Below, in pieces: positions 1 to 5,726 of a stretch of DNA of 5,760 nucleotides (its first letter is position 1; the number at the start of each line of letters is the position of its first letter). The position numbers were made by a program, and so were the translations under genes. The stretch comes from an uncultured Rhodanobacter sp. Lineage in GTDB: Bacteria > Pseudomonadota > Gammaproteobacteria > Xanthomonadales > Rhodanobacteraceae. Under the pieces are notes generated by a model. It was not told where the DNA came from. It was given only the letters and a program-made list of their open reading frames with translations, and ran no database searches. The stretch is from the NCBI GenBank assembly GCA_903827735.1, contig CAIKJM010000162.1, positions 1 through 5,760 of the forward strand. The letters run 5' to 3'.

Positions 1-571
1 CTATGGCTTTGACCACCGCGTCGAAATTGGCCAGCGGCTCGCCCATGCCCATCATCACTACATTGGTGATGCGGCGATTCTGATGGGTGATATTGCCCAG
101 ATATTTCGCCGCCACCCACACCTGCCCGATGATTTCGGCGGTCGACAGGTTACGGTTGAAACCCTGCGCGCCGGTCGAGCAGAACTGGCAGTTGAGCGCA
201 CAGCCGATCTGCGAAGAAACACACAACGTTCCGCGCGTGGGCTCGGGGATGTACACCGTCTCCACCGCGTTGCCCTTGTCCATGCCCAGCAGCCACTTGT
301 GCGTGCCGTCGGTGGCCGCCTTGTCGAGCATGGTCTTGGGCGGACCGATGTAGCAGGCGGCGTTGAGCTTGGCACGCAGCGCCTTGCCCACGTCCGTCAT
401 GTTCTCGAAATTGTCTTCCAGGTCGTGATACATCCACTTCATGACCTGCTCGGCGCGGTAAGGCTTCTCGCCGATCTGCGTAAAAAAGTCGCGCAGACCC
501 TGCCGATCGAAATCGAGCAGATTGACCTTCGCGATCTTTGCGTCAGATGAAGTGGTGGCTACCTGGTTCAT
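1..571 (-). CDS. rlmN: RlmN, dual-specificity 23S rRNA/tRNA adenine-C2 methyltransferase (5' part; runs off left edge)
   Basis: Radical SAM enzyme that methylates C2 of A2503 in 23S rRNA and of A37 in some tRNAs in the cytoplasm. The minus strand is open from the ATG at 571-569 to the window edge, giving about 190 residues of a protein usually near 380, so roughly the N-terminal half is present. The N-terminal accessory domain covers about residues 15-95 (EKPYRAEQVMKWMYHDL near 35-51; DGTHKWLL near 88-95). The 4Fe-4S motif CxxxCxxC is C124-ALN-C128-QF-C131. C117 in GTLCVSSQIGC aligns with the conserved cysteine (E. coli C118) that works with a C-terminal cysteine not visible here. The SAM-binding GEPL motif lies at 177-180 in VVMMGMGEPL. 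The start is fixed only weakly, by a GAAG four bases upstream, but the length fits relatives. It lies 68 bp downstream of ndk on the same strand, so co-transcription is likely. The identification is secure. Confidence 0.96.
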   Translation of the reverse strand, partial: MNQVATTSSDAKIAKVNLLDFDRQGLRDFFTQIGEKPYRAEQVMKWMYHDLEDNFENMTDVGKALRAKLNAACYIGPPKTMLDKAATDGTHKWLLGMDKGNAVETVYIPEPTRGTLCVSSQIGCALNCQFCSTGAQGFNRNLSTAEIIGQVWVAAKYLGNITHQNRRITNVVMMGMGEPLANFDAVVKAI

Positions 572-585
572 GTTTCTTCGAGAGC

Positions 586-603
586 GCGGCCAGTCAAGGC
601 CGC
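586..603. other. Inverted repeat (hairpin) in the ndk-rlmN gap
   Basis: GCGGCC (586-591) and GGCCGC (598-603) form a perfect 6-bp GC-only stem with a 6-base loop. In the direction of ndk and rlmN transcription the stem is followed by GCTCTCGAAG, with no T-run, so it does not look like a terminator between the two genes. It ends 14 bases before the rlmN start codon, just upstream of a weak ribosome-binding site. It could therefore affect rlmN translation or protect or punctuate a shared transcript; this role is inference. Read on the plus strand it is followed by TTTCGTTT, but no plus-strand gene ends here. Confidence 0.5.
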
Positions 604-639
604 TTTCGTTTCCCTGAAATCCAATGATGGAACGACGAA

Positions 640-1065
640 TTACCTGGACAGCACGTCGGTCGAAGCGAAGAAATAGGCGATTTCGACCTTGGCGGTATCG
701 ACGGCATCCGAACCATGCACGGCATTGGCATCGATGGAGTCGGCGAAATCGGCGCGAATGGTGCCTGCGGCGGCTTCCTTGGGATTGGTGGCGCCCATCA
801 GATCGCGATGCTTGAGCACGGCATTCTCGCCTTCCAGCGCCTGGATCATCACCGGACCGGAAATCATGAAATCCACCAGCGCCTTGAAGAACGGACGCTC
901 GCGATGCACGGCGTAGAAACCCTCGGCCTCCTGACGAGACAGCTGCTTCATCTTGGCGGCAACGATCTTGAGATCGGCCTTCTCGAAACGCGCATAGATT
1001 TCACCGATGACGTTCTTGGCGACGGCGTCGGGCTTGATGATGGAAAGAGTGCGCTCGAGCGCCAT
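640..1065 (-). CDS. ndk: Nucleoside diphosphate kinase
   Basis: Transfers the gamma-phosphate from ATP to other (d)NDPs through a phosphohistidine intermediate and balances cytoplasmic NTP pools. The 141-residue length is the normal size of bacterial Ndk. The signature around the catalytic histidine, NAVHGSD, is intact with H117. The N-terminus RTLSIIKPDAV contains the nucleotide-binding K11, and further expected phosphate and base contacts are visible as R87 (HRDLMG), T93, R104 (GTIRAD) and N114. The ATG at 1065-1063 is preceded by a good GGAG (plus-strand 1074-1077) at 8-base spacing, and the stop is TAA. It is the first gene of a probable ndk-rlmN minus-strand unit, an order familiar from gammaproteobacteria. 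Nothing is missing or odd in the protein. Confidence 0.98.
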   Translation of the reverse strand: MALERTLSIIKPDAVAKNVIGEIYARFEKADLKIVAAKMKQLSRQEAEGFYAVHRERPFFKALVDFMISGPVMIQALEGENAVLKHRDLMGATNPKEAAAGTIRADFADSIDANAVHGSDAVDTAKVEIAYFFASTDVLSR

Positions 1066-1087
1066 TGGATCTGCTCCGAAAGGATTT

Positions 1088-1130
1088 CAAAAAAGGCTGT
1101 CATGGCCAACAAGGGCCGACAAAAAAGGCT
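1088..1130 (-). promoter_or_regulatory. Hairpin plus T-run flanked by an 11-bp direct repeat in the ndk leader
   Basis: An inverted repeat TGTC-(AT)-GGCC / GGCC-GACA spans 1098-1121 with loop 1108-1113 and a two-base bulge. Read on the minus strand, the stem is followed by GCC and then six T residues (1094-1089), which resembles a weak intrinsic terminator. It sits between the candidate ndk promoter and the ndk start codon. The perfect 11-bp direct repeat CAAAAAAGGCT occurs at 1088-1098 and again at 1120-1130, on either side of the hairpin. A role in attenuating ndk-rlmN, or in stopping antisense transcription into the regulator's promoter, is inference only. Confidence 0.35.
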
Positions 1131-1174
1131 AAACCTTACGTGGAATATGGGTTTAGTACAGGAAAGTTTGACAG

Positions 1175-1204
1175 ATTCTACCGGATACGCAAATCACCTG
1201 TCCT
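1175..1204 (-). promoter_or_regulatory. Candidate sigma70 promoter for ndk
   Basis: On the minus strand a -10-like TAGAAT (1180-1175, five of six matches to TATAAT) is preceded at 18-bp spacing by AGGACA (1204-1199), which matches TTGACA in its last four positions. Transcription would begin near 1168 and leave a leader of about 100 bases before the ndk start. It is the best candidate found by eye in the divergent region, but the -35 is poor and no experimental support exists. Confidence 0.35.
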
Positions 1205-1231
1205 TAACAAGGATCACGAATCCAGAGGGAT

Positions 1232-1248
1232 GTTTGACGATGACAAAC
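1232..1248. promoter_or_regulatory. Possible auxiliary operator, GTTTG-N7-CAAAC
   Basis: GTTTG (1232-1236) and CAAAC (1244-1248) form an inverted repeat of the same pentamers seen in the main palindrome, but in the opposite order. The centre lies about 30 bp, near three helical turns, from the centre of 1263-1278, and it overlaps the candidate -35 box. Because the half-sites are reversed relative to the PsrA motif, this may be coincidence. Confidence 0.25.
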
Positions 1249-1263
1249 CGCTCCGCGTATCCT
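1234..1263 (+). promoter_or_regulatory. Candidate sigma70 promoter for the TetR/PsrA-like gene
   Basis: TTGACG (1234-1239, five of six matches to TTGACA) and TATCCT (1258-1263, four of six to TATAAT) are separated by 18 bp. The predicted start point falls near 1270, inside the perfect palindrome at 1263-1278. A repressor bound to that palindrome would therefore block this promoter, as expected for autoregulation. The -10 is weak, so the assignment is tentative. Confidence 0.4.
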
Positions 1264-1278
1264 CAAACGATCGTTTGA
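1263..1278. promoter_or_regulatory. Probable PsrA-type operator (16-bp perfect palindrome)
   Basis: TCAAACGATCGTTTGA is a perfect 16-bp palindrome located 20 bp upstream of the annotated start of the TetR-family gene. Its core CAAAC-GATC-GTTTG fits the (G/C)AAAC-N2-4-GTTTG(G/C) motif described for PsrA, the fatty-acid-responsive TetR regulator of Pseudomonas. The neighbouring regulator resembles PsrA, and the next genes encode beta-oxidation enzymes, which strengthens the assignment. Binding by this particular protein is inferred. Confidence 0.7.
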
Positions 1279-1297
1279 ACCGACCCTCTGCCGCAGG

Positions 1298-1924
1298 ATG
1301 ATTGTGCAAGTGAACCCGTCCGGCTCCACCAAGGAACGCATATTGGGCGCGGCCGAGTCCCTTTTTGCGCAGCGCGGCTTCGATGGCGCCTCGCTGAGGC
1401 AGCTAACCTCGGCCGCCGGCGTAAATCTGGCCGCCGTGAATTACCACTTCGGCTCGAAGGAAAAGCTGGTCGAACAGATCTTCCGGCGCCGGCTCGATGC
1501 TTTGAACAACAGCCGCCTGCAGGCCCTGTCGCTGGTCGAGGGGGCCGAAACGACCACACTGGAAGATGTGCTGTCCGCCTTTATCCGACCCGCGCTGGAC
1601 CTGTCGCACGACGAGTCGGGTTCGTTGTTCATGCGCGTGCTGGCTCGCGCCTTCGCCGAGCACGACGACACGCTGCGGCAGTTCCTTTCCGACAACTACG
1701 GCCACGTGATGCGTCAGTTCACTGCGGAATTTGCCCGCCTGCTGCCGCAGCTGACGAAGCAGGAGCTGTATTGGCGCATCGACCTGGTCAGCGGCGCGCT
1801 GACGCACGCCATGTCGGGCTTCGGCATGATCCAGCGCAAAAGCGGGGTCAGCGAGATCGAGCATCGCGAAGAGACCGCGCAGCACCTCATCCGTTTCGCC
1901 GTGGCCGGACTCAGCCATCCCTAG
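1298..1924 (+). CDS. psrA: TetR/AcrR-family transcriptional regulator, PsrA-like (probable fatty-acid-responsive repressor)
   Basis: A 208-residue TetR-family DNA-binding protein. The N-terminal helix-turn-helix spans about residues 12-58: TKERILGAAESLFAQRGF, then the recognition segment GVNLAAVNYHFGSKEKL (41-57). This segment is very close to that of Pseudomonas PsrA, whose ligands are long-chain fatty acyl compounds. The rest (about 70-205) is the helical ligand and dimer domain; stretches such as SLFMRVLARAF, YWRIDLVSGAL and MSG follow the PsrA pattern. The start is uncertain. The ATG at 1298 has no properly spaced ribosome-binding site, since AGGA (1295-1298) overlaps it. GTG at 1304 or 1310 is better placed, and 1310 gives an N-terminus of PsrA-like length. 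A PsrA-type palindrome lies just upstream, and beta-oxidation genes follow 102 bp downstream on the same strand. The TetR class is certain, PsrA-type likely, and orthology unproven. The gene symbol is by similarity. Confidence 0.85.
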   Translation: MIVQVNPSGSTKERILGAAESLFAQRGFDGASLRQLTSAAGVNLAAVNYHFGSKEKLVEQIFRRRLDALNNSRLQALSLVEGAETTTLEDVLSAFIRPALDLSHDESGSLFMRVLARAFAEHDDTLRQFLSDNYGHVMRQFTAEFARLLPQLTKQELYWRIDLVSGALTHAMSGFGMIQRKSGVSEIEHREETAQHLIRFAVAGLSHP

Positions 1925-1966
1925 AGAGTCAATCGAGTCCGCCCTCACCGACATCGTTTCGTACCA

Positions 1967-1982
1967 CGGCCGGCAACGGCCG
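1967..1982 (+). other. GNRA-tetraloop hairpin between regulator and fadN
   Basis: CGGCCG (1967-1972), GCAA (1973-1976) and CGGCCG (1977-1982) form a perfect 6-bp stem closed by a GCAA loop, a stable GNRA tetraloop. The sequence after it (CACTTTCCC) has no T-run, so it is not a typical terminator. It sits 45 bp before the fadN start. It may stabilise or separate the regulator and fad parts of a shared transcript; this is inference. Confidence 0.45.
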
Positions 1983-2016
1983 CACTTTCCCACCCAAGCT
2001 TTGCGTTCGTTCTACT

Positions 2017-2023
2017 GGAGAAG
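2017..2023 (+). promoter_or_regulatory. Ribosome-binding site of fadN-type gene
   Basis: GGAGAAG ends a few bases before the ATG at 2027; the GGAG core leaves a 6-base spacer. It supports this start for the large bifunctional enzyme. Confidence 0.8.
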
Positions 2024-2026
2024 CCA

Positions 2027-4414
2027 ATGACCGCTGCATCCGAGTCACATCCACCCCTGCGCATCCGGAAGGCCGCCGTGCTGGGCGCCGGCGTCATGGG
2101 CGCGCAGATCGCCGCGCACCTGACCAACGCGGGCGTCGAAACCGTGCTGTTCGATCTGCCCGCCAAGGAAGGTCCGAAGAGCGGCATCGCGCTGAAAGCC
2201 ATCGCCAACCTGGCCAAGCTGTCGCCGGCACCGCTGGCCGACAAAAACTTTGCGGCCGCCATCATCCCGGCCAACTACGACGAACATCTGGATCATTTGA
2301 AGGATGTCGACCTGGTGATCGAAGCCATTGCCGAGCGCATGGACTGGAAGCTCGATCTGTACAAAAAGATCGCGCCGCACGTTTCCGCCACGGCGGTGCT
2401 CGCCAGCAACACCTCGGGCCTGTCGATCAACGGCCTGGCCGAAGCGCTGCCGGAGCAGCTGCGCCACCGCTTTACCGGCGTGCATTTCTTCAATCCGCCG
2501 CGCTATATGCATCTGGTCGAGGTGATTCCGACCCGCCTGACCGACCCGGCCGTGGTGGATGGTCTCGAAGCCTTCCTGACCACCACCCTGGGCAAGGGCG
2601 TGGTCATCGCCAAGGACACGCCGAACTTCATCGGCAACCGCATCGGCGTGTTCTCGATGCTGGCCGCGATGCACCACACCGAGCAGTTCAAGCTGGGTTT
2701 CGATACTGTTGACGCCCTCACCGGTCCGGCGCTCGGTCGTCCGAAGAGTGCGACGTATCGCACCGCGGACGTCGTCGGCCTGGACACCATGGCCCATGTC
2801 ATCAAGACCATGGCCGACACCCTGCCCGACGATCCGTGGCTGAAATACTTCAAGGCGCCTGCCGTGTTGCAGGGCCTGATCGACAAGGGCGCGCTGGGTT
2901 CAAAAACCGGCGCCGGCTTCTATAAAAAGGCTGGCAAGGACATCGTGGTGATCGATGTCGCCAAGCAGGATTACGTGCCGTCCGAGCAGAAGCCGTCGGA
3001 CGAAGTCGCAGCAATTCTCGCCATCAAGGATCCGTCAGAGAAGTTCGGCAAGCTGCGCGCGTCCAGCGATCCGCAGGCGCAGTTCCTCTGGGCCAGCTTC
3101 CGCGACCTGTTTCATTATTCCGCCTTCCATCTGGCCGATATCGCCGACACCGCGCGCGACGTCGACTTCGCGATCCGCTGGGGCTACGGCTGGAAGCTCG
3201 GTCCGTTCGAAACCTGGCAGGCCGCCGGCTGGCAGCAGGTCGCCGAGTGGATCAACGAGGACATCAAGGCCGGCAAGGCGATGAGCGACGCGCCGCTGCC
3301 GGCTTGGGTCACGGATGGCCGTAAAGGCGTCCATTCGAAAGAAGGCTCGTGGTCGGCTGGCGACGGGACCTACAAGCCGCGCTCGCAGCATCCGGTCTAC
3401 GCGCGTCAGCTGTTCCCCGATCCGATCCTCGGCGAGAAGTTCGACCAGGGCGTTACCGTGTGGGAGAACGATGGCGTGCGTCTGTGGACGCTGGGCGACG
3501 ATCAGGTTGGCATCCTCTCGTTCAAGACCAAGATGAACACGGTCAACGACCAGGTGCTCGATGGCGTGCAGCATGCGATCAAACTGGCCGAAGAAAAGCT
3601 CAAGGCCGTCGTTATCTGGCAGACCGGCGAACCATTCTCGGCCGGCGCCGATCTGAAGGGCGCGCTCGGCCTTTTGAAGGAAGGCAAGTTCGACGACTTC
3701 GACAAGATGGTCGCCAACTTCCAGCGCACCAGCATGACCATCAAGGAATCGCTGGTGCCGGTCGTTTCGGCCGTGCGTGGCATGGCCTTCGGCGGCGGCT
3801 GCGAATTCCAGATGCATTCGGCCCGCACCGTGGCCGCGCTGGAAAGCTATATCGGCCTGGTCGAGGCCGGCGTCGGCCTGCTCCCAGCCGGCGGCGGTCT
3901 GCATGAGCTGGCCGTGCGTGCGGCCAAGTCGAATCCTGACGATCCGTTCGAGTCGCTGAAGAAGGTTTTTGAAACCATCGCCATGGCCAAGGTCTCGGCC
4001 AGCGCATTCGAGGCCAAGCAGCTCGGCCTGCTGCGCGAGAGCGACATCATCATCTTCAACGCCTACGAGTTGCTTTACGTGGCCAAGAAAGTGGCGCTGT
4101 CGCTGGCCGAGAGCGGCTACCGTCCGCCGATGCCGGCGCGCGCCATTCCTGTCGCCGGCGATACGGGCACCGCCACCTTCCAGGCCTCGCTGGCCAATCT
4201 GAAGGAAGGCTACTTCGCCTCGCCGCACGATATCGATATCGCCACGCGCATTGCCGACACCCTGTGCGGCGGCAAGATCGAGCGCGGCTCGCTGGTCGAC
4301 GAAGAGTGGCTGCTGACGCTGGAGCGCAAGCACTTCGTCGAACTGGCCAAGACCGAAAAGACCCAGGCGCGCATCGCCCACACCATGACCACCGGCAAGC
4401 CGCTGCGGAACTGA
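2027..4414 (+). CDS. fadN: Bifunctional 3-hydroxyacyl-CoA dehydrogenase / enoyl-CoA hydratase, FadN-type
   Basis: A 795-residue cytoplasmic beta-oxidation enzyme that hydrates 2-enoyl-CoA and oxidises (S)-3-hydroxyacyl-CoA with NAD+. The dehydrogenase comes first. Its Rossmann fold starts at about residue 14 with GAGVMG (20-25), and D43 at the end of the second strand favours NAD+. Catalytic-type residues are S127, H153 (HFFNP), E165 (VEVIP) and N204 (GNRIG). The dehydrogenase C-terminal domain covers about 205-300 (LTGPALGRPKSATYRTADVVGLD), with a second helical segment at about 350-425. The crotonase domain is at about 475-700, with SAGADLK (538-544), RGMAFGGGCE ending in E593, and E613 (LVEAGVGLLP); both catalytic glutamates appear intact. 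This order is the reverse of E. coli FadB, and it matches Bacillus subtilis FadN (about 789 residues) in layout and length. A regulator lies upstream and a thiolase 103 bp downstream. The function is secure; the symbol rests on domain order. Confidence 0.93.
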   Translation: MTAASESHPPLRIRKAAVLGAGVMGAQIAAHLTNAGVETVLFDLPAKEGPKSGIALKAIANLAKLSPAPLADKNFAAAIIPANYDEHLDHLKDVDLVIEAIAERMDWKLDLYKKIAPHVSATAVLASNTSGLSINGLAEALPEQLRHRFTGVHFFNPPRYMHLVEVIPTRLTDPAVVDGLEAFLTTTLGKGVVIAKDTPNFIGNRIGVFSMLAAMHHTEQFKLGFDTVDALTGPALGRPKSATYRTADVVGLDTMAHVIKTMADTLPDDPWLKYFKAPAVLQGLIDKGALGSKTGAGFYKKAGKDIVVIDVAKQDYVPSEQKPSDEVAAILAIKDPSEKFGKLRASSDPQAQFLWASFRDLFHYSAFHLADIADTARDVDFAIRWGYGWKLGPFETWQAAGWQQVAEWINEDIKAGKAMSDAPLPAWVTDGRKGVHSKEGSWSAGDGTYKPRSQHPVYARQLFPDPILGEKFDQGVTVWENDGVRLWTLGDDQVGILSFKTKMNTVNDQVLDGVQHAIKLAEEKLKAVVIWQTGEPFSAGADLKGALGLLKEGKFDDFDKMVANFQRTSMTIKESLVPVVSAVRGMAFGGGCEFQMHSARTVAALESYIGLVEAGVGLLPAGGGLHELAVRAAKSNPDDPFESLKKVFETIAMAKVSASAFEAKQLGLLRESDIIIFNAYELLYVAKKVALSLAESGYRPPMPARAIPVAGDTGTATFQASLANLKEGYFASPHDIDIATRIADTLCGGKIERGSLVDEEWLLTLERKHFVELAKTEKTQARIAHTMTTGKPLRN

Positions 4415-4434
4415 CTCTTCGCCACAAAGGAAAC

Positions 4435-4462
4435 CGTCGTCCCGGCGAACGCTGGGATGACG
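4435..4462. repeat. REP-like imperfect palindrome in the fadN-fadA gap
   Basis: Bases 4435-4446 pair with 4451-4462 around a GAAC loop, giving a 12-bp stem with two G-T wobbles. The two arms, CGTCGTCCCGGC and GCTGGGATGACG, resemble the widespread extragenic palindrome of the type CGTCATCCCGGC-GAA-GCCGGGATGACG found in many proteobacterial genomes. Only one copy is in this window, so repeat status is based on its form. It occupies the space between two genes likely to share a transcript and is followed by an A-run, not a T-run. An effect on mRNA stability is more likely than termination. Confidence 0.6.
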
Positions 4463-4505
4463 ATCAAAAAATCAACGCACGTCGCCGCGAACCGCGCGAC
4501 GCAAC

Positions 4506-4509
4506 GGAG
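4506..4509 (+). promoter_or_regulatory. Ribosome-binding site of the thiolase gene
   Basis: GGAG lies 8 bases before the ATG at 4518 and supports that start. No convincing separate promoter is visible in 4415-4517, so transcription from upstream is the simplest reading. Confidence 0.75.
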
Positions 4510-4517
4510 CAAAACTC

Positions 4518-5726
4518 ATGAGCAAGCAAGTGCAAGACGCCTATATCGTCGCCGCCACCCGCACCCCGGTGGGCAAGGCGCCGCGCGGCGTATTCCGCAA
4601 CACTCGTCCCGATGATCTGCTGGCGCACGTGATTCGCGCCGTCGTGGCGCAGACCCCGGGCATCGATCCGCACCGCATCGCCGATGCCATCATCGGCTGC
4701 GCCATGCCCGAAGCCGAGCAAGGCATGAACGTGGCGCGCATCGGCGTGCTGCTGGCCGGCCTGCCCAATACCGTGCCCGGCGTGACGGTCAATCGCTTCT
4801 GCGCCTCCGGCCTGCAGGCCGTGGCCCAGGCGGCCGATCGCATCCGCCTCGGCGATGCCGACCTGATGATCGGCGGCGGTACCGAAAGCATGACCATGAT
4901 TCCGATGATGGGCCACAAGATCGCGATGAACCCCGCCATCTTCGCGAAGAGCGAGGATTACGCCATCGCCTTCGGCATGGGCATTACCGCCGAGAAGGTC
5001 GCCGAAAAGTGGAAAGTCACGCGCGAGCAGCAGGACGCGTTCGGCGTAGAAAGCCACCGCCGCGCGCTTGCCGCCCAGGCCGCCGGCGAATTCAAGGACG
5101 AGATCACGCCGTTCCAGCTGGACGACCACTATCCCGACCTGACCACCCGCGACATCAAAACCGACAGCCGCTTGATCGACGCGGATGAAGGCCCGCGTGC
5201 CGGCACGACGATGGAAGTGCTGAGCAAGCTGCGCACCGTCTTCCGCAATGCGCAGTACGGCGGCACGGTGACGGCCGGCACCTCCTCGCAGATGTCCGAT
5301 GGCGCCGGCGCGGTGATGCTGGCCAGCGAACAGGCGGTCAAGGATTACAATCTGAAGCCACTGGCGCGCTTCGTCGGCTTTTCGGTCGCCGGCGTGCCGC
5401 CGGAAATCATGGGTATCGGCCCGAAGGAAGCCATTCCCAAGGTGCTCAAGCAGACCGGCCTCACCCTCGACCAGATGGACTGGATCGAACTCAACGAAGC
5501 CTTCGCCGCGCAGGCGCTCGCCGTCATCGGCGATCTCGGCCTCGACCCGAGCAAGGTCAACCCGCTGGGCGGCGCGATTGCCCTTGGCCATCCGCTCGGC
5601 GCCACCGGCGCCATCCGCATCGCCACGCTGGTGCACGGCATGCGCCGGCGCAAGCAGAAGTACGGCATGGTCACCATGTGCATCGGCACCGGCATGGGCG
5701 CGGCCGGTATTTTCGAAGCGCTCTGA
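4518..5726 (+). CDS. fadA: Acetyl-CoA C-acyltransferase (3-ketoacyl-CoA thiolase), FadA-type
   Basis: Thiolase of fatty acid degradation: it cleaves 3-ketoacyl-CoA with free CoA to acetyl-CoA and a shortened acyl-CoA in the cytoplasm. The 402 residues match the usual 390-400. The N-terminal half carries the nucleophile C95 in VNRFCASGLQ. The C-terminal half carries NEAF (326-329), H358 in GHPLGATG and the second catalytic cysteine C388 in MCIGTGMG; all three catalytic residues are present. The substrate-side motif GGTESM lies at 120-125 and TAGTSSQMSDGA at 252-263. The start is supported by GGAG at 8-base spacing. Position directly after the hydratase/dehydrogenase gene, as in Bacillus fadNA and proteobacterial fadBA, argues for a beta-oxidation thiolase rather than a biosynthetic acetoacetyl-CoA thiolase, although sequence alone cannot fully exclude the latter. 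The two proteins may form a complex, which is inferred from FadBA-type enzymes. Confidence 0.93.
   Translation: MSKQVQDAYIVAATRTPVGKAPRGVFRNTRPDDLLAHVIRAVVAQTPGIDPHRIADAIIGCAMPEAEQGMNVARIGVLLAGLPNTVPGVTVNRFCASGLQAVAQAADRIRLGDADLMIGGGTESMTMIPMMGHKIAMNPAIFAKSEDYAIAFGMGITAEKVAEKWKVTREQQDAFGVESHRRALAAQAAGEFKDEITPFQLDDHYPDLTTRDIKTDSRLIDADEGPRAGTTMEVLSKLRTVFRNAQYGGTVTAGTSSQMSDGAGAVMLASEQAVKDYNLKPLARFVGFSVAGVPPEIMGIGPKEAIPKVLKQTGLTLDQMDWIELNEAFAAQALAVIGDLGLDPSKVNPLGGAIALGHPLGATGAIRIATLVHGMRRRKQKYGMVTMCIGTGMGAAGIFEAL

Noticed and set aside
586..611. Plus-strand intrinsic terminator (GC hairpin followed by TTTCGTTT)
   Set aside because: No plus-strand gene precedes it and the T-run is interrupted; both flanking genes are read on the minus strand, where no T-run follows the stem.
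1168..1173. A perfect TTGACA on the plus strand as a -35 box for the regulator
   Set aside because: No acceptable -10 lies 16-18 bp downstream, and it overlaps the candidate minus-strand ndk promoter. The pair at 1234-1263 is a better fit.
715..1301. Plus-strand open frames opposite ndk and across the divergent region (715-1278 and 1065-1301)
   Set aside because: They run opposite ndk or through the AT-richer promoter region, have no ribosome-binding site or known motif, and would overlap the operator and promoter of the regulator.
1403..1993. A 196-codon minus-strand open frame opposite the TetR-family gene
   Set aside because: The complementary strand encodes a clear TetR helix-turn-helix protein; the antisense translation has no recognisable fold or motif.
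1771..2712. A 313-codon plus-strand frame spanning the end of the regulator and the start of fadN
   Set aside because: It is a frame-shifted reading of two real genes and is Arg-, Pro- and Gly-rich with no motif. It does not indicate a fusion, because both genes have intact ends and the fadN-type start has a good ribosome-binding site.
3035..4381. A 448-codon open frame on the minus strand opposite the fadN-type gene
   Set aside because: It shows the same antisense composition bias, has no domain signal, and is fully covered by a real gene with intact dehydrogenase and hydratase motifs.
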